From assembly GCF_008905045.1 (NCBI RefSeq), contig NZ_VWMY01000065.1, positions 1 to 61,449 of the forward strand: a DNA stretch of 61,449 nucleotides, read 5' to 3'. The notes under the pieces were generated by a model. It made no database searches. It worked only from the letters and a program-made list of their open reading frames with translations, and had not been told where the DNA came from. Positions 7,328 through 15,027 of this stretch are shown piece after piece (the first letter of the stretch is position 1; each line of letters starts with the position of its first letter). Source of the DNA: Streptomyces albicerus (lineage in GTDB: Bacteria; Actinomycetota; Actinomycetes; Streptomycetales; Streptomycetaceae). The position numbers and the translations under genes are program-made.

Positions 7328-9061
7328 TCAGTGCAGGATCCGGCGGGCGACATTGGTGGTTACCAGGTCGAGCAGTTCCTCGCCCCGGCCGGACAGGATG
7401 GTGCGGATCGCGTAGAGGGCAAAGCCCTTGGCCTGCTCCCCGGTGACCGCGGGAGGCACAGAGAGCTCCTGACGTGCCGTCATGACCTCGACCAGCGCCG
7501 GGCCCTCGTGGGCGAAGGCATCCTTCAGCGCGTCCTCCAGGTCACCGGGCCGTTCGACCCGACGCGTCCACAGCCCGATCGCGGCGGCGACCTCGGCGAG
7601 CTGCGGATTGTCCAGCTCGGTCGCGTAGTTGACGATGCCGGCCGCCTTCATCTCCAGCTCGACGAAGTTCAGCGAGCCGTTGTTGAAGACGACGATCTTG
7701 GCGGGCAGGCGGTTCTGCCGGAGGGTGAACAGCTCGCCGAGGAGCATGGTGAGCCCGCCGTCGCCCGACAGCGAGACCACCTGACGGCCCGGGTACGCCG
7801 CCTGCGCGCCCACGGCGTGCGGCAGCGCGCAGGCCATGCTGCCGTGGTTGAACGAGCCGAGCAGCCGCCGCTGCCCGTTGAAGGTCAGATAGCGGGCCGC
7901 CCACACCACCGGAGAGCCCACGTCGACGGTGAAGACCGCGTCCTGGTCCGCGAGCCGGTCGATGGTGCGCGCCACGAACTGCGGGTGGATCGGGGTGCGT
8001 TCGCGGTCGTTGACGGCGAGCGCGTCCAGCGACTTTCGGGTGCGGGCATAGTGGGCAAGGGCCTCATCGAGGTGCTTGCGCTCCCTCTTGACGGTCAGCA
8101 GCGGCAGCAGCGCGGGCAGGGTGTCCCGCACACTGCCGACCAGGGGCAGGTCGACATGGGTGCGCCGGCCGATCTGCTCGCCGCGGATGTCGAGCTGGAT
8201 GACCTTCGCCCCGCGCGGATAGAACTGCCGGTAGGGGAAGTCGGTGCCCAGCATGAGCAGGGTGTCGGCCTCCTCGATCGCCTTGTAGCCGGAGGCGAAG
8301 CCGAGCAGTCCGGTGAGCCCGACGTCGTACGGGTTGTCGTACTCCACATGCTCCTTGCCACGCAGAGCGTGCACGATCGGGGCCTTGACGGTCTCGGCGA
8401 GCCGGACCAGGTCGTCGTGGGCTCCGGCCGCGCCGACGCCCGCCAGGATCGTCACCCGCTGCCCGTCGTTCAGCAGCGCGGCGGCCTCGTTCAGGGCGTC
8501 GTCGTCCGGGCGGACGACGGTCCGGGCCGGGCGTACGACCGTGGGAGCCAGGTCCCGGCCGGTCTTGGCGAGGAAGATCTCGCCGGGCACGACCACGACC
8601 GCCACTCCCCTGCGCTCGACGGCCGCCCGCATCGCCATCTCCAGGATGCGCGGCCCGGACTCCGGGCTGGTGACCACCTCCGCGTAGACGCTGCACTCGG
8701 CGAACAGCTCCTGCGGGCGGGTCTCCTGGAAGTAGCCGGAGCCGATCTCGCTACCGGGGATCTGGGCGGCGATGGCGAGGACCGGCACGCGGCTGCGCTG
8801 GGCGTCGAAGAGCCCGTTGATCAGGTGCAGGTTGCCCGGACCGCAGCTGCCGACACAGACGTTGAGCTCTCCGGTCAGCCCGGCCTCGGCCGCCGCCGCG
8901 AAGGCGGCGCTCTCCTCGTGCCGCACATGCACCCAGTCGACGCCGTCGTCCCGGCGTATGGCGTCCGTCAGCCCGTTGAGCGAGTCACCGGGCAGGCCGT
9001 ACAGACGGCGCACACCGGATGCCTTGAGCGAAGCGATGACGTGGTCGGCGAAGGTGGGCAT
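7328..9061 (-). CDS. Thiamine-pyrophosphate pyruvate oxidase/dehydrogenase (PoxB type)
   Basis: 577 residues in the usual three-domain order of TPP enzymes. The N-terminal pyrimidine domain contains GLPGDSLNGL and HEESAAFAAAAEA (catalytic Glu). A central FAD/DHAP-like domain follows. The C-terminal pyrophosphate domain has the Mg-TPP motif SGDGGLTMLLGELFT running to FNNGSLNF. This pattern best fits pyruvate:quinone oxidoreductase or pyruvate oxidase (pyruvate to acetate and CO2) rather than acetolactate synthase. The ATG at 9061 has AAAGG upstream and gives the family-typical start MPTFADHVIASL. The gene is isolated. The neighbouring MarR gene is divergent in function and not obviously linked. 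Confidence 0.85.
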   Translation of the reverse strand: MPTFADHVIASLKASGVRRLYGLPGDSLNGLTDAIRRDDGVDWVHVRHEESAAFAAAAEAGLTGELNVCVGSCGPGNLHLINGLFDAQRSRVPVLAIAAQIPGSEIGSGYFQETRPQELFAECSVYAEVVTSPESGPRILEMAMRAAVERRGVAVVVVPGEIFLAKTGRDLAPTVVRPARTVVRPDDDALNEAAALLNDGQRVTILAGVGAAGAHDDLVRLAETVKAPIVHALRGKEHVEYDNPYDVGLTGLLGFASGYKAIEEADTLLMLGTDFPYRQFYPRGAKVIQLDIRGEQIGRRTHVDLPLVGSVRDTLPALLPLLTVKRERKHLDEALAHYARTRKSLDALAVNDRERTPIHPQFVARTIDRLADQDAVFTVDVGSPVVWAARYLTFNGQRRLLGSFNHGSMACALPHAVGAQAAYPGRQVVSLSGDGGLTMLLGELFTLRQNRLPAKIVVFNNGSLNFVELEMKAAGIVNYATELDNPQLAEVAAAIGLWTRRVERPGDLEDALKDAFAHEGPALVEVMTARQELSVPPAVTGEQAKGFALYAIRTILSGRGEELLDLVTTNVARRILH

Positions 9062-9392
9062 GCGGGTTGCCTTTCGTCGGTCGTGAGCGTGTCCGTTCAG
9101 CCTCCGGGACCGACATTGCGCACACATCCGTCGAATGACTGTGTAACCGACGCTCGGGCACCCTCGGCTTCTCGGTCGGACGACTGCCGGGCTCCGGCCG
9201 AGCGGAGGCGTACGGCCAGTCCGGCGAGCCCGTCACTCTGGCGTGTCGGACGTCAGCGCCTCGCCCACGCGGATCTGCTGCCCTCGCCCGGGCTGGACGG
9301 AGGGACGGGGAGCGCGCTCGATGCGGACTTCAGGCGGCAGTCGGCAGTCGGCAGAGGGCACGCGGCAGGCCGCGCGGGGCCCGTTCGGCGCG
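9062..9392. other. Intergenic stretch without a supported gene
   Basis: 331 bases between the PoxB-type gene start and the GH9 remnant. It presumably holds the promoter of the oxidase near 9070-9150. The plus-strand frame here is open but its residues resemble no family until the GH9-like part begins. The PoxB promoter could not be assigned precisely. Confidence 0.4.
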
Positions 9393-9714
9393 GGCAAGAC
9401 GTACCCGCACTGCCCGGAGCACCAAGTGGCGAACTTCGCCATGAGCCGCACCGGGTGGGGGGACATCCTGCGGGGCGCCATGGTCAACGGCCCCAACAGG
9501 GCGGACCTGTTGGGCGACCTGGCGAGGTTCGACAGCGCGTCCGTGCTCCGCCGAGCCGTCCGGACACCGGTGGTCCGACTTCGACGGGCACGGTGTCGGC
9601 TACCTCGACGACGTGGCCGCCTGGCAGACGGTCGCCCCGGCGGACGACTTCACGGCGACCGCCCTGCTCGCCCTCTCCCTCACCGCGGACACGGCGGTCA
9701 CAGAACGGCGCTGA
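9393..9714 (+). pseudogene. Remnant of a GH9 cellulase C-terminus
   Basis: GKTYPHCPEHQVANF followed by LRGAMVNGPN matches the C-terminal catalytic region of family 9 glycoside hydrolases. The match continues in a different frame: SDFDGHGVGYLDDVAAWQTV then APADDFTATALLALSLTA up to a TGA at 9712-9714, the usual GH9 ending (D-D-V-x-x-W-Q-T-x-E-P-A-x-D-x-T). The frame change falls between about 9540 and 9580. Only about 100 residues of a protein usually over 500 remain, with no start, so this is a decayed 3' fragment. The 59-residue minus-strand gene begins inside its last codons. Confidence 0.65.
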
Positions 9715-9877
9715 GGAAGGTGATGGCCGCCAGTTGGCGTGTCTTCCGGGTGTACTCCTCCACCTGGCGGTCCGGCTCCCGCCGGTCGTTGTGGTTGACC
9801 CGGCGGAGCAGCTCATCGAGGGCCTCCTGCTCCTTGCCCAGACGGCCCGGGAAGAGGGGGTATTCGTAGGTGTTCAT
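9698..9877 (-). CDS. 59-residue hypothetical protein, second gene of small-peptide operon
   Basis: Reads MNTYEYPLFPGRLG to the end TFLSAVL. It is rich in charged residues in its middle (VNHNDRREPDRQVEEY) and has a heptad-like spacing of Leu and Val. The ATG at 9877 follows AGGGCAGGTC. It lies 61 bases downstream of the 64-residue peptide gene on the same strand with no terminator between, so the two are probably co-transcribed. Its 3' end overlaps the last bases of the GH9 remnant on the other strand. I do not recognise the family. Confidence 0.5.
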   Translation of the reverse strand: MNTYEYPLFPGRLGKEQEALDELLRRVNHNDRREPDRQVEEYTRKTRQLAAITFLSAVL

Positions 9878-9938
9878 GACCTGCCCTGTCGACGGTGGGT
9901 GCTCAGCGATGGATGCGGTACGGACCTGCGCCTGAGTG

Positions 9939-10133
9939 CTACAGCCCCAGATCGAGGGCCAGACACGAGGAGGTGCGCCACGCGGCCGTGTCCTCGGACG
10001 AGGTGTTCGCTCCGCCGTTCGGCCCGGACTCCGCCAATTCGGTCATGTCCTCGTACCGGATGCGCTCGGGCAGCTTGCCGAAGCGCGCACGCCGTGCCGC
10101 CGCGGCGGTGTCCATCATGACTTCCTGGTTCAT
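9939..10133 (-). CDS. 64-residue peptide, possible precursor-like protein
   Basis: The sequence begins MNQEVMMDTAAAARRARFG, has a charged middle (KLPERIRYEDMTELAESG), and ends in a Gly/Asn/Ser/Thr-rich tail with one Cys (GGANTSSEDT, then RTSSCLALDLGL). The ATG at 10133 has a strong GGAGG 6 bases upstream; the longer frame to 10199 lacks one. The leader-then-small-residue layout is like a RiPP precursor, but no maturation enzyme lies nearby, so this is only a suggestion. A GTCACC-N9-GGTGAC operator lies 75 bases upstream, with a minus-strand TTGACT-N17-CAAGAT promoter through it. It heads a two-gene operon with the 59-residue protein. Confidence 0.55.
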   Translation of the reverse strand: MNQEVMMDTAAAARRARFGKLPERIRYEDMTELAESGPNGGANTSSEDTAAWRTSSCLALDLGL

Positions 10134-10207
10134 GACCAGCCTCCACTTCGTGGATCGTGCACGGTCCTGTCGGTCGACGGGACTGCCTTCATCTTGCATC
10201 CGAATCC

Positions 10208-10228
10208 GTCACCAGTCAAGGCGGTGAC
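10208..10228 (-). promoter_or_regulatory. GTCACC-N9-GGTGAC operator, small-peptide operon
   Basis: A perfect 6-bp inverted repeat with spacer AGTCAAGGC. On the minus strand the spacer gives a -35 TTGACT, and CAAGAT follows at 17 bases (10191-10196), pointing at the 64-residue peptide gene. Confidence 0.7.
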
Positions 10229-10540
10229 GAATTGATATGTGTGAGCTTCATGGCTGGCTAACACGCCCGCCCAGTCAAGGGGTCCGGTCATCCCGGCGCT
10301 GCAACCCGGTGCCGCGCTTGTGCCCGGGATGCCTCCAGCCTCCAGCATCTCCGCGGCCTGCTGCGGTTCCTTGAGCAGTGCCGGATGGGCCAGTGCCAGG
10401 CCAGGACACCTGCGCGAGTCAATACACACATGTCTGATGCTCGGTGACCGCTGAGACCGTCCCCAACGCCACACATGACGGTGGTAGTGTGCGCGCCGAT
10501 CTTCTTCTCACACGTATCTGTACTCGGACCTTGGGATTCC
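10229..10540. other. Intergenic stretch
   Basis: No supported gene. It contains a weak half-site-like CCAGTCAAGGGG near 10271 and ACACACATGT near 10424. CTCACACGTATC lies 30 bases before the following small secreted-protein gene. Open frames on the minus strand here have no family resemblance. Confidence 0.4.
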
Positions 10541-10795
10541 ATGAGTAACTCGGCAGAGGAAACACAGCAGACGAGCGCCTACACACCGGGCGGCCGACGT
10601 CGGCATCGCAGGACGAGACAGGGCGGTTCGGGGGTCCGGCGTGCCGTCGTGCTCGCGATCGCGGTGCCCATGGCCTCGGCCGCGCTGGCAGGGCCCTCGG
10701 CCTTCGCCGCCTCCGGCAACGGCGCGACGGGCACGGCGGCCGGCGCGACCGCCGCGACGATCCGTATCGACCCGGCGCCCGCGCCGGCCCCTTGA
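10541..10795 (+). CDS. Small secreted protein, Ala/Gly-rich
   Basis: 84 residues. An N-terminal part rich in Thr and Arg (GGRRRHRRTRQGG) precedes a hydrophobic segment (AVVLAIAVPMASAALAGPSA) ending in an AFA-ASG cleavage-like site. A short tail rich in Ala, Thr and Pro follows. This looks like a Sec-type signal with an extended n-region and a mature part of only about 30 residues. The ATG at 10541 is the in-frame start closest to the signal; its upstream TTGGGA is a weak ribosome site, so the start and even the gene are uncertain. Function unknown. Confidence 0.45.
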   Translation: MSNSAEETQQTSAYTPGGRRRHRRTRQGGSGVRRAVVLAIAVPMASAALAGPSAFAASGNGATGTAAGATAATIRIDPAPAPAP

Positions 10796-10853
10796 GAGGC
10801 CGGGCGCGCCCCGGGGTTCCCGGCGGCGCGATGCGGTCGTCCCCAGCCGGAGG

Positions 10854-11417
10854 TCAGACGCTGCTGGTGTCACCGGAGGTGCCGAGCACCGGTTCGTCGT
10901 CGTACACCTTGGTCACCTCGACGTTCAGCACGGTGGCGATCCGTCCGAACGACCAGTAATAGCCGGCCACTTGCAGTACCTCGACCAGTTCGCGGTCGCT
11001 GAGGAAGCGGCGGGCCTCGGCGAAGACCTCGTCGGAGACGCGTGGGTGCCGCACCACCTCGGCGGTGAACCGGATGAGGGCGTGGTCGGCCTCGGACAGC
11101 TCCGGGCTGTCGATCTGCCGCTCGCGGACGAGCTGACGGGTCCGCTCGTCGACGCCGGCCGAACGTGCCATGGGGTCGTGCTGGGCCGCGACGAAGGTGC
11201 CGTCGGTATGGGCGGCGACGGTGAGGATCACCAGTTCGCGCGCGCGGGCAGGCAGTTCGAGCGCGGTGAACAGCGTCCTGGCGAACTCGACGAACGGCTT
11301 CACGGTGCCCGCCGAGTGGGACATCATCTTGACCATCGGGTCGGGCGGCAGCTTGCCGAGGAACGTGGCGACCTCGTCCGGGAACGAGGCGGGGTCCGGG
11401 TCGGTGAGACGGGGCAT
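10854..11417 (-). CDS. Carboxymuconolactone decarboxylase-family protein
   Basis: 187 residues. The pattern FARTLFTALELPARARELVILTVA followed by a helical core is typical of the CMD/AhpD fold. The CxxC redox pair of AhpD peroxidases is absent (AHTDGTFVAAQHD at that place), so this is the non-redox CMD branch, usually an all-helical oligomer of uncertain chemistry in aromatic degradation. The ATG at 11417 has GGAGG upstream. It lies 24 bases downstream of the SnoaL-like gene on the same strand and should be co-transcribed with it from the palindromic region at 11858-11902. Confidence 0.85.
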   Translation of the reverse strand: MPRLTDPDPASFPDEVATFLGKLPPDPMVKMMSHSAGTVKPFVEFARTLFTALELPARARELVILTVAAHTDGTFVAAQHDPMARSAGVDERTRQLVRERQIDSPELSEADHALIRFTAEVVRHPRVSDEVFAEARRFLSDRELVEVLQVAGYYWSFGRIATVLNVEVTKVYDDEPVLGTSGDTSSV

Positions 11418-11441
11418 GATGGTCCTCCGATCGTGGGTGGC

Positions 11442-11819
11442 TCAGACGGTCCGGGCGGGCTCGACGTCGAAACCCGTCTCGCTCAGGTGCCGGAAGCGGC
11501 CGTCCTCGGCGAGGGTGCCGAAGATCGCGATCTCCCGGGTCTGGGTGGTGCCGTTCCTCAGGGTGATGCGGAAGACGTGCCGTTCGGCGTAGGTGTGGCC
11601 ATCGGTCAGTTCGTCGAGCACAGTGACCGTGCCTCCGGTGACCTGGCCGCGGATGCCCGCGACCATCTGCGTGAACTCGTCGCGGTTCATCGTCTTTCCG
11701 TCGCTGCGGTGCGTGTAGTCCGGGGCGTAGTAGCGGTCGAGGACCTGGTGCAGCTCCAGCGCGGGGTCGGGCTCGAAGACCAGGGCGCGGAGCGCTTCGG
11801 AGATACGTACGTGACTCAT
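11442..11819 (-). CDS. SnoaL-like (NTF2-fold) protein
   Basis: 125 residues. Typical features of the SnoaL/ester-cyclase family: an N-terminal helix (LELHQVLDRYYAPDYTHRSDG), a central GRDEF-like segment (MNRDEFTQMVAGIRG) and a closing beta region (RITLRNGTTQTREIAIFG). The family includes polyketide cyclases, hydratases and epoxide hydrolases of the limonene type; the substrate is unknown here. The ATG at 11819 has AAGGA upstream. It is first in an operon with the CMD-family gene. The leader carries two GGACC-N4-GGTCC type operators shared with other SnoaL genes in the window. Confidence 0.8.
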   Translation of the reverse strand: MSHVRISEALRALVFEPDPALELHQVLDRYYAPDYTHRSDGKTMNRDEFTQMVAGIRGQVTGGTVTVLDELTDGHTYAERHVFRITLRNGTTQTREIAIFGTLAEDGRFRHLSETGFDVEPARTV

Positions 11820-11857
11820 CGTGGGTGTGTCCTTCGGTTGTGGAGGGATGCCATAAG

Positions 11858-11902
11858 CGGACCAGCGGGTCCGGTAATCATCATACCGGACCCACGAGTC
11901 CG
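11858..11902 (-). promoter_or_regulatory. Paired TGGACC-type operators within a 59-bp inverted repeat
   Basis: Two 16-bp palindromes, CGGACC-AGCG-GGTCCG (11858-11873) and CGGACC-CACG-AGTCCG (11887-11902), have centres 29 bp apart. They sit inside a larger inverted repeat, 11851-11909, with arms running from CCATAAGCGGAC to GTCCGCTTATGG. A minus-strand -10-like TATGAT (near 11880-11885) lies between the two sites. They match the sites near the TetR/MFS pair (49645, 50294) and the other SnoaL genes (45369, 57288-57381). Confidence 0.7.
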
Positions 11903-12260
11903 CTTATGGCGAGCGCGACGTACAGCTCGACGGCGACCAGGTCCGAGTGGGTGTCCGCCGTGCAGCCGTGCACAGCGCGAGCCGGGCACCCTGCAGTGCC
12001 TCACCCCGGCAGCAGGCGGGGTTTCGCGTTTTCGAGAAACGTGTTTCCGCCCGTCGGCTTTCGACTTCCGCAGCCAATTGACTTACGTCACCTCCCACGC
12101 GGCCCGTTCGACGACTTCAGGAGCCACTCCTTGGCCGCCGGTGTTCTTCCACGCCCCTCACCAGCGATGCCCTTTGACCGTCAAGTGACCGATGTGCGCG
12201 TTCTGTTCCCGGTGAAGAGTTGTAGGCGCAGACTTCGTTCGACGGAGGGGAACTCCTGTC
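11903..12260. other. Intergenic stretch upstream of the SsgA-like gene
   Basis: 358 bases without a credible gene on either strand. The first bases belong to the inverted repeat of the SnoaL promoter. The last part holds GGAGGGG, the ribosome site of the SsgA-like gene. CTTTGACCGTCAAGTGACC near 12173 resembles part of operator family 1 but lacks its symmetry. Confidence 0.4.
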
Positions 12261-12728
12261 ATGCACCGCGATCAGTCACCCCTGCAGGCGCGTACGGCGC
12301 CCGAGCTCGCGCCTTCGCTGTTCCTGGACCTCGACCAGATGCTCGACGAGTTCACCCCGCTGCCGATACGTGCGGAGTTCCGTTTCGACCCGGACATGCC
12401 CGCGGTGATCACGGTCGAGTTCTTGTCGGAGCGAGGACCGAGCCTCATCTGGCGCATCGGCCGTGAGCTCCTGCACCACGGCCTGACATCGATGAGCGGC
12501 TGCGGCGACGTACGGATGTGGCCGGCGCTGCCCAGGGAGCGGCCCTCGTCCTGGCTGCTCCTCGAATCGCAGGAGGTGGAGGCCCTGTTCGAGGTGCCCG
12601 CTGCGCCGCTGACGGAGTGGCTGGAGGCGACCTACCGGATCACCTCGGCCGCGGCGGAGATGGACAGCCTGAACTGGGACGGCTTCCTCATGGATCTGCT
12701 CGACGGCCCGGCGGCACCGCCCGAATGA
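12261..12728 (+). CDS. SsgA-like sporulation/cell-division protein
   Basis: 155 residues. The pattern LPIRAEFRFDPDMPAVITVEF, then WRIGRELLHHGL, then GDVRMWP, then SSWLLLESQEVEALFEVP is that of the SsgA/SsgB family. This family is restricted to morphologically complex actinomycetes and directs septum placement and cell-wall remodelling in sporulation. The length is slightly above the usual 135-145. The C-terminal FLMDLL helix fits the family. The ATG at 12261 follows GGAGGGG. It stands alone and is not in an obvious operon. It is an SsgA-like paralogue and not necessarily SsgA or SsgB itself. Confidence 0.8.
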   Translation: MHRDQSPLQARTAPELAPSLFLDLDQMLDEFTPLPIRAEFRFDPDMPAVITVEFLSERGPSLIWRIGRELLHHGLTSMSGCGDVRMWPALPRERPSSWLLLESQEVEALFEVPAAPLTEWLEATYRITSAAAEMDSLNWDGFLMDLLDGPAAPPE

Positions 12729-12755
12729 CCGCCACCGGGCGCGCGCACGGATGAC

Positions 12756-12790
12756 TTGCTTCGCATTGCGTCACCTGTCAAAGTGGTGAC
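12756..12790 (+). promoter_or_regulatory. Operator GTCACC-N9-GGTGAC and promoter of the Bax-inhibitor-like gene
   Basis: The operator is at 12770-12790 with spacer TGTCAAAGT. On the plus strand TTGCTT (12756-12761), a 17-base gap and CAAAGT (12779-12784) form a promoter whose -10 lies in the operator, pointing at the gene starting at 12909. A minus-strand TTGACA-N17-CAAGTC also overlaps but faces no minus-strand gene. Confidence 0.65.
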
Positions 12791-12908
12791 GCACAGGGTT
12801 GCTGTCGTCGGCCCGGTGCGTGGCCAGCGGCACACGTATGCCGCCCCGGGCACCCGATGACAACGCTTGCCGCAGGCCGCGAGTGTGCGGCGGACAAGGA
12901 GGAATGAC

Positions 12909-13763
12909 GTGAGGACCAGCAACCCGATCTTTTCCCGCTGGGGTGCCGCCCGTGGCGCCGGCCCGGCAGACGCCCACACGCGCCGACCGGTGGGCACCAC
13001 GGTCGGAAGCCGGCCGACGGACGACTACGCGACCAACCCCTACGCCCCCGGTGCCGACACGTCACCGCGGACCGACGGGACCGCGGTGACGATCGACGAC
13101 GTCATCGTCCGCACCGCGACGACGCTCGGCACCGTGGCCCTTACGGCGGTGCTGTCCTGGCTCTTGCTGCCCGTCGACGAGGCGAACCTAGGCCGGTCCT
13201 ACGGGATCGCCCTGGGCGCGGCTCTCGTCGCCTTCGTCCTGTCGATGGTCCAGGCCTTCAGGCGGACGCCGTCCCCGGGACTGATCCTTGGGTACGCCGC
13301 GTTCGAGGGTGTCTTCCTCGGCGTGCTCTCCAGCACGATCTCGACCTACGTCGCGCCGGGTGTGGTCGTACAGGCGGTGCTCGGCACCTTCGCGGTGTCC
13401 GCGGGTGTGCTCGTCGCGTACCGGATGCGCTGGATCCGCGTGACCCAGAGGTTCACCGGGTTCGTCGCCGCCGCCGCGACCGGCTTCCTCCTGCTGCTCG
13501 TCGCCGACCTCCTCTTCTCCGCCTTCGGCGCGGGCAACGGCCTCGGCTTTCACAGCGGCGGCCTCGGCATCCTCTTCGGCGTCATCGGCATCCTGCTCGG
13601 CGCGGCCTTCCTCGCCATGGACTTCAAGCAGGTCGAGGACGCCGTCGCCTACGGTGCCCCGCGCGAGGAGGCTTGGCTGGCCGCTTTCGGTCTCACCTTG
13701 ACGCTGGTGTGGATCTACCTGGAGGTGCTGCGCGTGCTGACCATCTTCAACAGTGACAACTGA
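12909..13763 (+). CDS. Bax inhibitor-1/YccA-like membrane protein
   Basis: 284 residues. The N-terminal tail is soluble (MRTSNPIFSRWG, a common beginning in actinobacterial YccA-like proteins). Seven hydrophobic segments follow from about residue 70, including FLLLLVADLLFSAFG and ILFGVIGILLGAAFLAMDF. The last part has the family signature DFKQVEDAVAYGAPREEAW with its conserved acidic residues, then LVWIYLEVLR. Bacterial BI-1 proteins are pH-sensitive calcium leak channels or protease modulators linked to membrane stress. The GTG at 12909 was chosen for the AAGGAGG upstream and the family-like N-terminus. It probably belongs to the operator-family-1 regulon. Confidence 0.9.
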   Translation: MRTSNPIFSRWGAARGAGPADAHTRRPVGTTVGSRPTDDYATNPYAPGADTSPRTDGTAVTIDDVIVRTATTLGTVALTAVLSWLLLPVDEANLGRSYGIALGAALVAFVLSMVQAFRRTPSPGLILGYAAFEGVFLGVLSSTISTYVAPGVVVQAVLGTFAVSAGVLVAYRMRWIRVTQRFTGFVAAAATGFLLLLVADLLFSAFGAGNGLGFHSGGLGILFGVIGILLGAAFLAMDFKQVEDAVAYGAPREEAWLAAFGLTLTLVWIYLEVLRVLTIFNSDN

Positions 13764-13772
13764 GTTCTCCGG

Positions 13773-13811
13773 CGTCTGAGGGGCATGCGCACCGCGCATG
13801 CCCCTCAGACG
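13773..13811 (+). terminator. Strong hairpin after Bax-inhibitor-like gene
   Basis: A perfect 18-bp stem (CGTCTGAGGGGCATGCGC with its complement) and a 3-base loop ACC, beginning 10 bases after the stop codon. No T-tract, as usual in Streptomyces terminators. Confidence 0.85.
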
Positions 13812-14321
13812 TGTCCGGCTGCGCGCCCGCCGCCGAGGCCCTCGCAGCCGCCGGCTACCTCCTGAACAAACCCTCGGTCGGGCTCGACGCACAGATGATG
13901 GAGGCCGACCCGCCCTGGCACACCCCGTCTGCACCGACTGGCCTCGGCCGCCCTCACCCCACGCCGTACGACCTCGTCGAAGCGTTCTACGCCCCGCTGC
14001 CGGCCGCGGTCATCGCCGAGCTCCCTGGCATCCCCGAGGAGCACCACGTAGGCTTCCGCCGCTGGTCGGCCCATCCGCTCCGGATCGCCTCGCCCGAGCA
14101 CCGCCCGGCGCTGGCCGGTCTGCACGGGTTGCCGGCCGACCGAGGAGGAACTCGTGGGCACGGCCCTGATGCTGGTCGTCGCCGGTAACGAAAACACCGT
14201 GACCCAGCCGGCCCCCCGCCATCTGGCCTTCGGACACGGCATCCACTACTGCCTGGGCGCCCCGCTCGCCCGCCGAGAGACGACCAACGCCCTGCGCACC
14301 CTGCTCGCCCGCGTCGGCTGA
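13811..14321 (+). pseudogene. Cytochrome P450 remnant
   Basis: Pieces of a bacterial P450 in collinear order. An N-terminal part has MMEADPPWH, and the following arginines of the usual D-P-P-x-H-T-R pattern are missing. A middle part contains YDLVEAFYAPLPAAVIAELP and IPEEHHVGFRRW. In another frame, EELVGTALMLVVAGNENT (I-helix region) is followed directly by HLAFGHGIHYCLGAPLARRE, the haem-binding loop with its cysteine. The ~100 residues that normally separate the last two are deleted. The fragment ends in TGA at 14319-14321. It is clearly decayed, with at least one frame change and internal deletions. Confidence 0.75.
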
Positions 14322-14333
14322 CGACATGAGAAA

Positions 14334-14370
14334 CGTCCCGGCCCGCGTCGTAAAGACGCGGGCCGGGACG
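14334..14370. terminator. Bidirectional hairpin terminator
   Basis: CGTCCCGGCCCGCGTC and its exact complement form a 16-bp stem with loop GTAAA. It lies between the P450 remnant and the convergent DUF308-like gene. Confidence 0.85.
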
Positions 14371-14390
14371 GAACAGAAGGGGTACGGCGG

Positions 14391-14984
14391 TCAGACGGTC
14401 CGGGTGCGCAGCTGGCGGGCCTTCCAGCCCAGCAGGCCCGCCTGGACGATGAAGAACACCCCGCCACCCGTGGCGTAGACGGACAGTACGTCGAGCGAGG
14501 GATCGCTGCCCGCGGCCTGGATGTTGTAGAAGATGCCGACGACGAAGGACAGTCCGCCCGCGATCAGCATCGGCCACTGCTTGCCCAGCTCGGGGCCGCG
14601 CCGCTTGAGCCCGACGGCCACCTGGGCGGCACCGGATATGACGGCCCAGGCACCGAACACATGGAGCACCGGCGCCACGCCACCGGCCCCGGCGATGCCG
14701 ACCGCGATGGCGGCGAGCGTGCTCAGCACCCCGTTGAACGCCGTGACCCGGCGCTCCGATCCGTCGGGGAGTGCCCGGTAGTCGATCAGCGAGGACGCCG
14801 CGTCGATCAGCGGGTAGACGACCAGCAGCGTGATCGCCACGGCATCGACGTCCTTGTGGGCTCCGGCGAACGCCAAGGCCCACGCCACGGCCAGGACGCC
14901 GCGGCCCAGGTACAGCCTCAGCAGGGAGAAGCGTTCGTCCGTGGTGGCCGCCGGATCCGCCGGCGTCGATGTCTGCGTGCTCAT
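14391..14984 (-). CDS. DUF308-like integral membrane protein
   Basis: 197 residues, with about six hydrophobic segments in pairs (VLAVAWALAFAGA, AITLLVVYPLIDAASSLIDY, FNGVLSTLAAIAVGIAGAGG, HVFGAWAVISGAAQVAVGL, MLIAGGLSFVVGIFYNI, GGGVFFIVQAGLLGW). The repeating helical hairpins and the GAWAVISGAAQ motif resemble the DUF308/HdeD group of small membrane proteins of unknown function. The ATG at 14984 has AAAGG upstream. It ends at a bidirectional terminator. The gene 3' of the tannase gene is on the same strand but separated by 43 bases, so read-through from the tannase transcript is possible. Confidence 0.75.
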   Translation of the reverse strand: MSTQTSTPADPAATTDERFSLLRLYLGRGVLAVAWALAFAGAHKDVDAVAITLLVVYPLIDAASSLIDYRALPDGSERRVTAFNGVLSTLAAIAVGIAGAGGVAPVLHVFGAWAVISGAAQVAVGLKRRGPELGKQWPMLIAGGLSFVVGIFYNIQAAGSDPSLDVLSVYATGGGVFFIVQAGLLGWKARQLRTRTV

Positions 14985-15027
14985 GTGGGTTCGGCCTTTC
15001 TCAGGTCAGGGGTGGTCGCCGACCCGG

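Noticed and set aside
7307..10120. A 937-codon plus-strand frame
   Set aside because: It is antisense to the PoxB-type gene, with low-complexity translation. The real coding signal lies on the minus strand; only the short GH9-like part is meaningful.
10641..12188. A 515-codon plus-strand frame
   Set aside because: It is antisense to the CMD and SnoaL genes and reads as the typical complementary frame of high-GC genes.
12173..12192. TTTGACCGTCAAGTGACC as a family-1 operator
   Set aside because: It contains the pieces but not the GTCACC/GGTGAC symmetry or spacing.
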